The notes: generated by a model from the sequence alone, not told the origin. A stretch of 29,285 nucleotides of DNA from JAVBUY01 sp031552735 (GCA_031552735.1 JAVBMF010000071.1:1-29285), one strand, 5' to 3'; positions 15,011-23,458 are shown, counted from the first letter of the stretch. A program made the numbers and translations.

Positions 15011-15391
15011 GTGCAAACCGTCCAAACCCCAAATGCCCCCGCCGCGATCGGCCCGTACTCGCAAGCAAAAAAGGTGGGCAATCTAGTCTTTACTTCCGGG
15101 CAGATCCCACTGTCGCCGACCACGGGTGAGCTGGTTGGCGCTGATGTGTCCGAGCAGGCCGAGCAGGTGATGCAAAACCTGCGCGCTGTGCTGGAAGCGG
15201 CGGGCAGTGGCCTGGAGCATGTGCTCAAGACCACCTGTTTCCTCACCGACATGGCGCACTTTGCCGCGTTCAACGAGGTATATGGGCGCTATTGCAGCGA
15301 GAAGCCCGCGCGTTCCTGCGTGGCGGTCAAGCAACTGCCCAAGGGCGCGCTGGTCGAGGTCGAGGCGATCGCCGAGGTGCCCGCGCTGTAA
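15011..15391 (+). CDS. ridA: RidA family reactive intermediate deaminase
   Basis: 126 aa starting with GTG 15011; GAGAGGAG ends 7 nt before it. The family signatures are AIGPYSQAKKVGNLVFTSGQIPL near the N-terminus, LKTTCFLTDMAHFAAFNEVY, and KPARSCVAVKQLPKGALVEVEAIA. The last contains the conserved active-site Arg and the Glu that follow the RidA pattern. The trimeric cytosolic enzyme hydrolyses enamine/imine intermediates released by PLP enzymes. Sitting directly upstream of an aminotransferase gene (gap 35 bp), and in a region with amino-acid degradation genes, the context fits well. Confidence 0.95.
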   Translation: MQTVQTPNAPAAIGPYSQAKKVGNLVFTSGQIPLSPTTGELVGADVSEQAEQVMQNLRAVLEAAGSGLEHVLKTTCFLTDMAHFAAFNEVYGRYCSEKPARSCVAVKQLPKGALVEVEAIAEVPAL

Positions 15392-15426
15392 TCCCGGTGG
15401 ATGGCGCAACAACGAGGAGGCCAAAC

Positions 15427-16650
15427 ATGGATATCAAGGCAAAAATGAACAACCGGTTTAAGGACCTGCAAGGCGGCCTGTTCCTCAAAGTAGCCAAGGC
15501 GGACGTGGGCGAAGGCGCTGGCAATTTTATGAAAGCTGGCGGCGACGTGATGGCGTGGGCCGACATGTTTTTCCCCGATCCGGCGATTTCTGATTCCGTG
15601 AAGCAGGCGATGCACGAAGCCATCGACCAGGGCTTTGCCGCGCACTATGTGATGCCCATCGGGCAGTACGAGCTGCGCCAAGCGCTGGCCGAGGATATCT
15701 CCGCCAAGATTGGCAAGACCATCGACCCCAGCCGCAATGTGATTGTCACCCCCGGCTCGGACAGCGGCCTGTTGTACGCGATGATGCCGTTCATTAGCGA
15801 GGGCGACGAGATACTGGTGCCCGAACCGTCCTATCCCAGCAACTTTCTGGATGGCAAGCTGCTGGGCGGCGTCACGGTCCCGGTGCCGCTGTATGAGGAG
15901 GACAATTATCAAATCCGCATCGAGGAATTTGAAAAGCGCGTGACGCCCAAGACCAAGATGGTGCTGATCTCGCATCCCAACAACCCGACCACCACTGTGT
16001 TCCGCCGCGAAAGCATGGAGGCGCTGTGCGACTTTATTGTGCGGCACGATCTGGTGCTGGTCAGTGATCAGGCGTTTGAAGATCATGTGTTCGACGGCAT
16101 TGAGTTTGTGCACCCCTGCATGCTGCCCGGTATGTGGGAGCGCACGGTGACGGTGTGTTCGATCAGCAAGGGCATTGGTTTGTCCGGCTTCCGCATCGGG
16201 TATCTGTACGCCGACGACGCGATCATGGATGTGCTGTACGGCGGCGCGGTCAATGTGCTGGGCGCGGCCAATACGCTGGCGTCCATCGCCGCGACAGTGG
16301 CCATCCGCGACAAGGCGCACCTGAAGCAGAACTATGAACGGCTGGATCGCCGCCGCAAGATCGCCTATGACATGCTGGGCAGCATTCCCGGGGTGAGCAT
16401 GCGCATGAGTGAAAGCGGCATCCTGTCATGGCTGAACGTATCGCGCCTGGGCACGGCGGCCGAGGTGGCCGACCGCATCATGCAAGAGGCGCGCATCATG
16501 GTCAATCAGGGCACGCCGTATGGCGAGCATGGCGAGGGACACATCCGCATTGTCACCGCCTGCTTTGCCAAGGACGAGGATGCCATGGTGCGCTTTGAGC
16601 GCATCCGCACCACGCTGACAGGCATGGCGCGGGAAAAAGGAATCATTTAA
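15427..16650 (+). CDS. PLP-dependent aminotransferase, class I/II
   Basis: 407 aa. ATG 15427 follows GAGGAGG; the in-frame region upstream overlaps ridA. It is a fold-type I aminotransferase. The substrate/PLP region includes TPGSDSGLLYAMM, then VLISHPNNPTTTVFRRE (conserved Asn-Pro), VSDQAFEDHVFD (Asp pairing with the PLP pyridine nitrogen; the usual Tyr is replaced by Phe), and the Schiff-base Lys248 in CSISKGIGLSGFRIGY. The C-terminal Arg in EGHIRIVTACF would bind the substrate carboxylate. Substrate specificity is not readable. It is co-transcribed with ridA upstream and the antiporter downstream. Confidence 0.93.
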   Translation: MDIKAKMNNRFKDLQGGLFLKVAKADVGEGAGNFMKAGGDVMAWADMFFPDPAISDSVKQAMHEAIDQGFAAHYVMPIGQYELRQALAEDISAKIGKTIDPSRNVIVTPGSDSGLLYAMMPFISEGDEILVPEPSYPSNFLDGKLLGGVTVPVPLYEEDNYQIRIEEFEKRVTPKTKMVLISHPNNPTTTVFRRESMEALCDFIVRHDLVLVSDQAFEDHVFDGIEFVHPCMLPGMWERTVTVCSISKGIGLSGFRIGYLYADDAIMDVLYGGAVNVLGAANTLASIAATVAIRDKAHLKQNYERLDRRRKIAYDMLGSIPGVSMRMSESGILSWLNVSRLGTAAEVADRIMQEARIMVNQGTPYGEHGEGHIRIVTACFAKDEDAMVRFERIRTTLTGMAREKGII

Positions 16651-16682
16651 CCCTACATTTAGGATGAGGAAGGGGTACACAC

Positions 16683-18101
16683 ATGGAAAATTCGAAGAAG
16701 CGGTTGGAGTTTAGGGGCGGCATGTTTATGTCGCTGATCCCCGTTGTTATTTTCTTCGCGTTCTGCGTGGTTCTGTTCATCGTGTTCAAGGCCTTTAATA
16801 TGGAAGCGTTGGCCATGGGCGGCTTTGTGGCGCTCTTAATCGGCGGCGTGTTTGCCAAGAGCTACACCAAGTTCTGGGATGCCGCGATTTCCGGCATTTC
16901 GTCGATCACGTCGGTGTCGGTCATCGTCATCTTCTTTGTGATCGGCATGTTCTCGGCGCTGATGAAGGCGTCCGGCCTGTCTGGCGGCTTTGTGTGGCTG
17001 GCCAACGCGGTGGGCGTGAAGAGCGGCATCTTTACCGCGTTCGTGTTCTTCGCCACCTGCGTGATGTCTACCGCCACCGGCTCGTCGATCGGCACGATGT
17101 TCACCGCGTTCCCGATCTTCTACCCGGCAGGCCTGATCCTAGGCTCCAGCCCGATGTTCCTGGCGGGCGCTATCGTGTCCGGCGCGATCTTCGGCGACAA
17201 TCTGGCGCCGATCTCGGATACCACCATCGCGTCGGCTTCGACGCAGACCTTCCACGACGGCCAGCCCGCCGATGTGGGCGGCGTGGTCAAGAGCCGCCTG
17301 AAGTACTCGCTGGTGGCCAGCGCGATCGCGATTGTGCTATACGCGATTCTGGGCGGCATTGGCGGCACGTTCCAGGGTGGCGCGGTGGATGCCGCGGCCA
17401 ACCCGGTCAGCCTGGTGATGCTGGTGCCGGTGATCGTGATGCTGGTGGTCGCCACCAAGAGCCGCAACATCTTCCTGGGCATCTTTGTTGGTTTGGTACT
17501 GGGCATTATCGCCGGTCTGGCGTTTGGCCTGTTCCCGGCGTCGGCGATCTTTGCCAATGATCCGGCGCATAACGAGGCGGTCGGCTTCCTGGTCGGCGGC
17601 GTCAAAAACATGCTGGGCACGGTCGGTCTGGTCATCGCGGTGTTCGGCATCATGGGTGTGCTGACCGAATCGGGCATGCTGGACTACATGGTCGAGAAGA
17701 TCCTGGGCAGCAAGATGGGTGCGACGCCGCGCGGCGCCGAGCTGATCTCGCTGATCGGCATTTCGCTGACCACCGTGATCTTTGGTGGCGTGACCAGCGC
17801 GTCCATCCTGACCTTTGGCCCGGTGCTCAATAAGGTCGGCGAAGCGCGCGGCATCCATCCCTATCGCCGCGCCAACCTGCTGGACGGTATCGCCAACAGT
17901 ATCCCGGCGTGCATTCCGTTCATGTCGGTGTTCGTATTCATCGGCTCGGCCATGACCGGTCTGTCGCCGGTGGCGGTGGCTGGCGGCACGATCTACGCGG
18001 TGACGCTGTTCGGCACGTTCCTGTTCGCGGTGCTCTCCGGCTGGGGCCGCGACTATGAGGGCAAGAACCATGAATCGCTGAAAGAGCCGCCGAAGAAGTA
18101 A
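16683..18101 (+). CDS. NhaC-family Na+/H+ antiporter or amino-acid-linked transporter
   Basis: 472 aa with about twelve membrane segments. The conserved NhaC motifs are STATGSSIGTMFTAFPIFYP and SGAIFGDNLAPISDTTIASA; the second half repeats the pattern with GGVTSASILTFGPVLNKVGE. NhaC proteins exchange sodium or protons, and several members linked to amino-acid operons exchange metabolites instead (for example malate/lactate). The tight operon position after ridA and an aminotransferase makes an amino-acid-related substrate a real alternative to simple sodium extrusion. GAGGAAGGGG precedes the ATG. It ends before a strong terminator. Confidence 0.88.
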   Translation: MENSKKRLEFRGGMFMSLIPVVIFFAFCVVLFIVFKAFNMEALAMGGFVALLIGGVFAKSYTKFWDAAISGISSITSVSVIVIFFVIGMFSALMKASGLSGGFVWLANAVGVKSGIFTAFVFFATCVMSTATGSSIGTMFTAFPIFYPAGLILGSSPMFLAGAIVSGAIFGDNLAPISDTTIASASTQTFHDGQPADVGGVVKSRLKYSLVASAIAIVLYAILGGIGGTFQGGAVDAAANPVSLVMLVPVIVMLVVATKSRNIFLGIFVGLVLGIIAGLAFGLFPASAIFANDPAHNEAVGFLVGGVKNMLGTVGLVIAVFGIMGVLTESGMLDYMVEKILGSKMGATPRGAELISLIGISLTTVIFGGVTSASILTFGPVLNKVGEARGIHPYRRANLLDGIANSIPACIPFMSVFVFIGSAMTGLSPVAVAGGTIYAVTLFGTFLFAVLSGWGRDYEGKNHESLKEPPKK

Positions 18102-18114
18102 GGCAACGGCACAG

Positions 18115-18149
18115 AAAAGCCCTTTCGATCGTTGATCGGAAGGGCTTTT
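18115..18149. terminator. Bidirectional intrinsic terminator
   Basis: A 16-bp stem with one internal mismatch pair (AAAAGCCCTTTCGATC at 18115-18130 with GATCGGAAGGGCTTTT at 18134-18149) surrounds a GTT loop. U-tracts are built into both arms. It lies between the convergent antiporter and AEC transporter genes. Confidence 0.9.
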
Positions 18150-18166
18150 GCGTTTTGCTTGAGATT

Positions 18167-19087
18167 TTAAGCCCACGCCACAAACAGCACCGCGTATACC
18201 GACACCGCCACCAGGAAGCTGACGCTGGACGCCGCGCCATACAGCCGGGGGTCACAGCCGAACGATTCGCTGTAGGCCATCGCGGCGTTGGATACCGGTG
18301 TGAACAGCGCCAGCGTCACCACCTTGGCGACCAGCGGATCGACCGGCAGCACGAAGAAGCACAGCAGGCTGACCGCCAGCGCACCAACATAGCGCAGGGA
18401 CATCATGCGCGCCAAGTCACGAAGCACCGCCGCGTCGAGGTTGAAGTCCAGCACCATGCCGATGAAAGTCATCGCCAGGAACAGATTGGCGCTGCCGACC
18501 TTGCCGGTGAAGCTGAGCACAATGGACGGGATGGACAGCCCCAGCGCGCTGAGGATAAGCAGCGCCAGATAGACCACCAGCGCGGTGGAGGACAGCATGG
18601 TTTTGATCACCTTCAGCGGCGAGAAACGAATACCTTGTCCGTCATCGGATACCAGCGACGACGCCAGCGAGTAGTTGACGCCCATGTTAAACAAGCCGTT
18701 GGCGATATCAAACACCGCCAGCGCCATCAGCGCCGACGCGCCCATATTGGCCAGCACAAAGGGCATGGCGAACGGCGCGACCAGATAGCCGTTGCTCAGC
18801 AGCAATGCCTGCGCGCGCGTTTTGGGCTCGCGGTGGCGGAATAGGTAGATGCTGGCCAGATCCAACGCGAAACACGTCGCCAGCCCGATCAGGAAGATCG
18901 GCAGCAGCGACGCGATGTTCAGCGACATGTCAAACCCCGCGATGATCGCGCAGGGCATGGTCACATTGAGAATCAGCCACAGGAACAGCTTGCGGTATTG
19001 GGGGCCCAGAATCCCCTTCACTTTGAGCAGATAGCCCATCACGATCATCGCGAGCAGTACGGAAAAATTGGACAAAACGTCTAACAT
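18167..19087 (-). CDS. AEC family transporter (auxin efflux carrier superfamily)
   Basis: 306 aa with about ten membrane segments in two inverted halves. The opening VLSNFSVLLAMIVMGYLLKVKGIL and the segments LFLWLILNVTMPCAIIAGF and ALFTPVSNAAMAYSESFG are characteristic of the AEC family. Bacterial members carry organic acids such as malate or malonate and related compounds. GGAGG stands 5 nt before the ATG. It is the third gene of a minus-strand operon with the flavoprotein (30-bp gap) and asparaginase, so transport of a C4 dicarboxylate such as aspartate-derived product is an attractive inference. Confidence 0.92.
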   Translation of the reverse strand: MLDVLSNFSVLLAMIVMGYLLKVKGILGPQYRKLFLWLILNVTMPCAIIAGFDMSLNIASLLPIFLIGLATCFALDLASIYLFRHREPKTRAQALLLSNGYLVAPFAMPFVLANMGASALMALAVFDIANGLFNMGVNYSLASSLVSDDGQGIRFSPLKVIKTMLSSTALVVYLALLILSALGLSIPSIVLSFTGKVGSANLFLAMTFIGMVLDFNLDAAVLRDLARMMSLRYVGALAVSLLCFFVLPVDPLVAKVVTLALFTPVSNAAMAYSESFGCDPRLYGAASSVSFLVAVSVYAVLFVAWA

Positions 19088-19117
19088 GCGGCCTCCAAAG
19101 ATGAAAATATGCGGCGC

Positions 19118-19945
19118 TTATTCGCAGGCGGCCAACCCCGCCACGCAGCCCTCGCCCACGGCCTTGGCCACCTGCAACGGCTGGCCGGTGCAGTCTCCGG
19201 CGGCATATACGCCCGGGATGCTGGTGCGCATCTCCCGGTCAACACGGATGAACGGGCCATCGTGGGCAAGGCCGGGCAGCAGCGTGTCCAGCGCCATTGC
19301 GTCACGCAGAATGAACAGCCCATCCAGCGCGACATCCTCGCCATTGGCATGCACGCCGGTGCACTGCGTGTCGCCTAGGATGCGCTCGATCTTGCCGGTC
19401 ATCACGCGCACGTTGCCAGCCAGCCCATCGCCCACCTTGCCATAGTACAGCACTTCCGCCGCCAGCGAGGCCAGATAATTGGTTTCCGCCGGGGCGTGCG
19501 CGCTCTGCCCCAGCACGCCGATTTTCTTGCCGCGATAGAACATGCCATCGCAGGTGGCGCAGTAGCTGACGCCGCGCCCTAATAGCTGCTCCTCACCGGG
19601 CAACAGGTGCGGCTGCTTGGCGCCGGTGGCCAGGATGATGCGCTTACATTCCACAAAGTCGTCGCCGATCGCCACCGCGAACGCGTCGCCGGTCGGCATG
19701 ATCTGGCGCGCCAGCCCTTCCATAAACTCCGCGCCCATCCCTTGCGCGTGCGCGTGCAGCGCGTCGAGCAATCCCGCGCCGGACGCGTCGGGCAGGCCGG
19801 GGTAGTTGGTGATGTGCTCGGCCTTTTGCAGCCAGCCGCGCTGGGCGGGGTTGAACAGCACCAGCGCCTGCTTGGCGCGTTGGCGCACCTGGATGGCCGC
19901 CGACAATCCGGCGGGCCCCCCGCCAATAATCACAACATCGTACAT
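19118..19945 (-). CDS. Thioredoxin-reductase-like flavoprotein lacking the usual NADPH motifs
   Basis: 275 aa from ATG 19945 (AAAGGG 7 nt upstream; the ATG at 19951 is too close to that site). FAD-binding GGGPAG is at residues 8-13, a redox pair CATC at 129-132 lies in GVSYCATCDGMFYRGKKIGV, and the C-terminal FAD motif GVYAAGDCTGQPLQVAKAVGEG is intact. The second Rossmann turn, normally GGGDSA, reads GVLGQSAHAPAE. The HRRxxxR segment that holds the NADPH phosphate in TrxB is not visible. With the reduced length, this resembles pyridine-nucleotide-independent (for example ferredoxin-linked) flavin thioredoxin reductases known from clostridia more than classical TrxB. That assignment is inference; the fold assignment is secure. 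Confidence 0.85.
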   Translation of the reverse strand: MYDVVIIGGGPAGLSAAIQVRQRAKQALVLFNPAQRGWLQKAEHITNYPGLPDASGAGLLDALHAHAQGMGAEFMEGLARQIMPTGDAFAVAIGDDFVECKRIILATGAKQPHLLPGEEQLLGRGVSYCATCDGMFYRGKKIGVLGQSAHAPAETNYLASLAAEVLYYGKVGDGLAGNVRVMTGKIERILGDTQCTGVHANGEDVALDGLFILRDAMALDTLLPGLAHDGPFIRVDREMRTSIPGVYAAGDCTGQPLQVAKAVGEGCVAGLAACE

Positions 19946-19958
19946 GAGCATACCCTTT

Positions 19959-20957
19959 CTAGTTCGTATCTCTTGGCCCGATCTCTCCGGCCACATTGGT
20001 TAGCATGCGCTGGGCCACCTCGTCCAGATCATCGGTCTGGCCCAGCACCCACATCAGCTTGGTGACCGCCGCCTCGGTGGTCATATCGTGGGCGGGAATG
20101 ACGCGCTGCTCATCGAGCTGCTTGCCCACGGTGTAGAGCGACAAATCCGTGCTATCGTACAGGCATTGGCTGGTGACCACCACCGCAATGCCTTGCTGAC
20201 GCAGAACGGCCAGTGAATCCAGCAGATTGCGGCGCAGATAGTGCAGGCCGCCCACGCCAAAGGCCTCGATCACCACACCGCGATAGCCCAGCTCCGCCAA
20301 CCCCGTCAGCAGTTGCGGGTGCGTGCCGGGGATCAGCTTGATCAGGCACACATCGGGGCACAGCGCGTCGGCCAGCCCGCGTTCGCCGGTGATGGGCATC
20401 GGGTGGACGATGTGCACACCACGCGCGTCCAGCGTACCGGCCACCGGGCTGTTGATGCTCTGAAAGGCGTTAAAGCCCATGGATCGCACCTTAAACGCGC
20501 GCGCACCTTGAATGATCTGGTGATTAAAAACCACGTACACGCCGGGCACTCCGGCGCACACCGCGCAAAAGGCATCGGCCAGATTGCTGCGGCCGTCGCT
20601 GGTTAAGTCGCTGATGGGCAACTGCGATCCGGTCAGGATCACCGGTTTCTCCAGCCCGCGCAGCATGAAGGAAAGCATCGCGGCGGTATAGGCCATGGTG
20701 TCGGTCCCGTGGGTGATCACCACTCCATCATATGCGCGCAGCGCGGCATGGGTAGCTTGCGCGATTTCGCGCCATTCCTCCGGCTGGATATTGGAGCTGT
20801 CCAGCGCCAGAATATCCTGCGCGTCAACGGCGCACAGCGAGGAAAGACCGGGCAGATAGTCCAGCAGCCCGCTGGCGTCCATCGCGGGGGACAGGCCGTT
20901 CTCGCCGCCGGAGGCTATGGTGCCGCCGGTGGCCAGCAGCTTGATGCGCTTTAGCAT
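19959..20957 (-). CDS. Type I-like L-asparaginase
   Basis: 332 aa, starting at ATG 20957 after AAGGAGG. The first catalytic motif LLATGGTIASGGENGL carries the nucleophilic Thr, and the second, VVITHGTDTMAYTAAML, carries the Thr-Asp pair. LTGSQLPISDLTSDGRSNLADA is also typical. No signal peptide is seen, so it is cytoplasmic (type I). It hydrolyses asparagine to aspartate and ammonia. It is the first gene of a three-gene minus-strand operon (13 bp before the flavoprotein). A promoter lies about 35-65 bp upstream, and a small hairpin (20972-20988, 6-bp stem) sits in the leader right before the binding site. Confidence 0.95.
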   Translation of the reverse strand: MLKRIKLLATGGTIASGGENGLSPAMDASGLLDYLPGLSSLCAVDAQDILALDSSNIQPEEWREIAQATHAALRAYDGVVITHGTDTMAYTAAMLSFMLRGLEKPVILTGSQLPISDLTSDGRSNLADAFCAVCAGVPGVYVVFNHQIIQGARAFKVRSMGFNAFQSINSPVAGTLDARGVHIVHPMPITGERGLADALCPDVCLIKLIPGTHPQLLTGLAELGYRGVVIEAFGVGGLHYLRRNLLDSLAVLRQQGIAVVVTSQCLYDSTDLSLYTVGKQLDEQRVIPAHDMTTEAAVTKLMWVLGQTDDLDEVAQRMLTNVAGEIGPRDTN

Positions 20958-20993
20958 GGGCCTTCCTCCTTTGCGGCAAAAAGCCGCATTGTC

Positions 20994-21022
20994 ATGATAA
21001 TCCAAACCCGCGCGATTGGCAA
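20994..21022 (-). promoter_or_regulatory. Promoter of the asparaginase operon
   Basis: On the minus strand -35 TTGCCA (21017-21022) and -10 TATCAT (20994-20999) are separated by exactly 17 bp. The predicted start would give a leader of about 30 nt carrying the hairpin TGCGGC-TTTTT-GCCGCA immediately before AAGGAGG. Confidence 0.65.
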
Positions 21023-21112
21023 GCCCGGGTTGGGCAGGAAACCATCTCCGCGCGTCGAATAGGAGAAAGTATGCCCACACGGGGCACAGGGTACAAGCAA
21101 GGAGATATTTGT

Positions 21113-22543
21113 ATGAACGGCATCAATGACGCCAAGGTGCTGAAATATGGTGTGCTGGAGCGCGTGGCGCGGCTGGCCTTTGCCGGGGAACTGGAACAAA
21201 AGCGCGACGACATTCCCTATGATATGATTCAGGGCTCTGTGGCGCGCTATCGCTGCTGCGTGTATAAGGAGCGCGAGATCATCCGCGAGCGCGTGCGCGC
21301 CGCGTCCGGCCAGATGCGCATGGACGACGGTGTGCTCGGCGTGCTGCCCGCCGCCTGCGAGGGCTGCCCGATCAGCCGCTACCGCGTGACCGAGAACTGC
21401 CAGAAATGCCTGACCAAGCGTTGCGTGGCCGCTTGCGCGTTTGACGCGATTACCATCACCGGCCGTGGCGCGTATATCGAGCAGGACAAGTGCCGGGAGT
21501 GCGGCAAGTGCGTCACGGCATGCCCCTACAACGCGATTTCCGATACGCTGCGCCCGTGCGTGCGCGCCTGTCCGGTGGATGCCATCGACATGGACGAGAA
21601 TAAGCTGGCGGTGATTCGCTATGATCGCTGCATCGACTGCGGCGCGTGCGCCAACGGCTGCCCATTTGGCGCGATCACCGAAAACAGCGAGATGGTGCCG
21701 GTCATCGAGGCGCTGAAAGGCGAGCGGCCGGTGGTCGCGATTGTCGCCCCGGCCATCGAGGGGCAGTTTGGCGCGGCGTCGCTGGGCATGCTGGCCGAGG
21801 CACTCCGTCGCCTGGGCTTTGCGGAGGTTACCGAGGTGGCGCTAGGCGCCGACGCGGTGTCGCTGCACGAGGCGGAAGAGCTGCGCCAGCGCCTGGCGGA
21901 CGGCAAGCCCATGACCACCAGTTGCTGCCCGGCGTTCTATACGCTGATCCGCAAACACTATCCCAAGCTGCGCGAGGTCATCACCAAGAGCGTGTCGCCG
22001 ATGACCGCCACCGCGCGCTATGTGCGCAAGGTGATGCCCGGCGCGCAGGTGGTGTTCATCGGCCCCTGCATCGCCAAGAAGCACGAGGCCAAGCGCGTGA
22101 AGGACAGCGCCGACTTTGTGCTGACCTTTGAGGAGTTGCGCGCAATGTACATCGCGCGGGGCATTGATCCTGAAACGTGTGAGGGCAGCGCGCAGCAAGC
22201 CAGCGCGCTCGGTCGGGGCTACGCGGCGTCCGGCGGCGTGGCGCGAGCGGTGCAAGCGGCGCTGGTGGGGCAGAGCGAACCGGTCAACGTATCGGTGTGC
22301 CATGGCAACGGCGCGGCGGAGTGCAAGAAGGCGCTGCTGCTGCTCGCTGCGGGGCGCTTGCCCGAGCAATTGTTGGAGGGCATGGCTTGCGAGGGCGGCT
22401 GCGTGGCTGGACCGGCATGCGTCGCGGAGCCGCGCGAGGCAATCAAGCGGCGTCAGCAACTGATGAAGCAAGCCGACGCGCGATCTGCCGCCGACGCGGT
22501 GAACGCCAGCGACTTTTCCGGCGTGCGATTGGAGGATGCGTAA
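21113..22543 (+). CDS. Monomeric [FeFe] hydrogenase, group-B-like
   Basis: 476 aa from ATG 21113 (AAGGAGAT 7 nt upstream; the in-frame ATG at 21071 has a poorer context). The N-terminal third is Cys-rich: CEGCP, then CQKCLTKRCVAAC, CRECGKCVTACPYNAI, a CVRACP run and CIDCGACANGCPFGAI, so several [4Fe-4S] clusters are expected. The H-cluster domain has L1 MTTSCCPAF (Cys271, Cys272), L2 IGPCIAKKHEA (Cys319) and L3 MACEGGCVAGPA (Cys426, Cys430). TSCCPAF and GPC instead of TSCCPGW and MPC point to group B rather than bidirectional group A. Group B enzymes have no settled physiological role. No maturase genes or partner subunits are in the window. Its stop is one base from the start of the metal-sensing regulator. 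Confidence 0.93.
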   Translation: MNGINDAKVLKYGVLERVARLAFAGELEQKRDDIPYDMIQGSVARYRCCVYKEREIIRERVRAASGQMRMDDGVLGVLPAACEGCPISRYRVTENCQKCLTKRCVAACAFDAITITGRGAYIEQDKCRECGKCVTACPYNAISDTLRPCVRACPVDAIDMDENKLAVIRYDRCIDCGACANGCPFGAITENSEMVPVIEALKGERPVVAIVAPAIEGQFGAASLGMLAEALRRLGFAEVTEVALGADAVSLHEAEELRQRLADGKPMTTSCCPAFYTLIRKHYPKLREVITKSVSPMTATARYVRKVMPGAQVVFIGPCIAKKHEAKRVKDSADFVLTFEELRAMYIARGIDPETCEGSAQQASALGRGYAASGGVARAVQAALVGQSEPVNVSVCHGNGAAECKKALLLLAAGRLPEQLLEGMACEGGCVAGPACVAEPREAIKRRQQLMKQADARSAADAVNASDFSGVRLEDA

Positions 22544-22544
22544 C

Positions 22545-22916
22545 ATGCGCGACAGCAAAACCGATTGCGAGTTCTGCGATGTGAATCTGATCCACGAGGA
22601 TGTGGTGCGTCAGGTGCATGCCGCGATGATTACGCCCGCCCAGCGAGAGGGGCTGGCGGAGTTTTTCAAAACCATGGGGGACGGCACGCGCCTGGGCGTG
22701 CTCTATGCGCTCAGCCAGTCGGAGATGTGCGTGTGCGACTTGGCGGCGCTGCTGGGCATGAGCCAGTCCTCGGTGTCGCATCAGCTCAAGACGCTGCGCC
22801 AGACCCGGCTGGTCACCAGCCGACGCGTCGGCAAGGTGGTCTACTACAGCCTCAGCGACGACCACCCGCGCGACATCATCCGGCTGGGCTTGGTGCATTT
22901 GGCGGAGGAGGGGTAA
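22545..22916 (+). CDS. ArsR/SmtB family metal sensor, CadC-type
   Basis: 123 aa. ATG 22545 is used because GGAGG (22531-22535) is 9 nt upstream; an in-frame ATG at 22536 directly abuts that site. The winged helix includes CVCDLAALLGMSQSSVSHQLKTLRQTRLVTSRRVGKVVYYSL. Both CadC metal sites can be read. The thiolate site is Cys8, Cys11, Cys62 and Cys64 (compare Cys7, Cys11, Cys58, Cys60 of staphylococcal CadC). The alpha-5 site is Asp105, His107, His118 and Glu121 (compare Asp101, His103, His114, Glu117). It should repress until Cd, Pb or Zn binds. The probable target is the operator at 23567-23590 before the ATPase. It is likely coupled to hydrogenase translation. Confidence 0.94.
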   Translation: MRDSKTDCEFCDVNLIHEDVVRQVHAAMITPAQREGLAEFFKTMGDGTRLGVLYALSQSEMCVCDLAALLGMSQSSVSHQLKTLRQTRLVTSRRVGKVVYYSLSDDHPRDIIRLGLVHLAEEG

Positions 22917-22919
22917 GCC

Positions 22920-23435
22920 GTGGTGCAGGCGCTGCTTCAGGACAAAGCGCTCAAGCCCAGGCAAAAAAGCGCGCGCATCATCGCGGCGGTGCTGGATGGC
23001 GAACTCACCTTCGCGCAGATCGTGGCATACGCTGAAAGCGCGAGATTGCCGGAGCAGGCGACGTTGATGGAGGCGCTGGTGCAGGTATCGCAGCAGAGGC
23101 CCGCGCTGGCCGATGTACACTGGCTACATTTTGCGATGCGCGGACTGTGCAACACAAAAGCACCACGGCTGCAGTGGGAAGCGGCGACGCTGATCAGCGA
23201 ATTGGCCAAACGGTTCCCTGCCCAAGCAGTAGACGCGATCCCCATGTTGGAACAAAACTTGCAAACAGGCGGCACGGTGGTGCGCTGGAGCGTCGCCACC
23301 GCGCTGTGCGCCATGCCGCGCGACGCCGAGATGACCGCGAAACTGGAGGCGCTGTGGCAATGCGAACAGGAGAACGGCGTAAAGAACGTGTATGCCGTTG
23401 CGCTGGGCAAGCCGAAAAGCAAGCGCGCCAAGTAG
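22920..23435 (+). CDS. HEAT-like helical repeat protein of unknown function
   Basis: 171 aa starting at GTG 22920 (a second GTG follows at once), with GGAGGAGGGG just upstream, 3 nt after the regulator's stop. It is all-helical by composition. Repeated patterns resembling HEAT units are seen: PRLQWEAATLISELAKRFP, then GTVVRWSVATALCAMPR, then NGVKNVYAVALGK. The N-terminal 60 residues (KARIIAAVLDGELTFAQIVAYAESA region) are more variable. No signal peptide, membrane segment or metal-binding motif is evident. The C-terminus is basic (KPKSKRAK). It is probably a protein-protein interaction scaffold working with the regulator or the hydrogenase; this is inference from the operon only. Confidence 0.75.
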   Translation: MVQALLQDKALKPRQKSARIIAAVLDGELTFAQIVAYAESARLPEQATLMEALVQVSQQRPALADVHWLHFAMRGLCNTKAPRLQWEAATLISELAKRFPAQAVDAIPMLEQNLQTGGTVVRWSVATALCAMPRDAEMTAKLEALWQCEQENGVKNVYAVALGKPKSKRAK

Positions 23436-23458
23436 CGCCTCCAAAAAGAGGATGCTCG

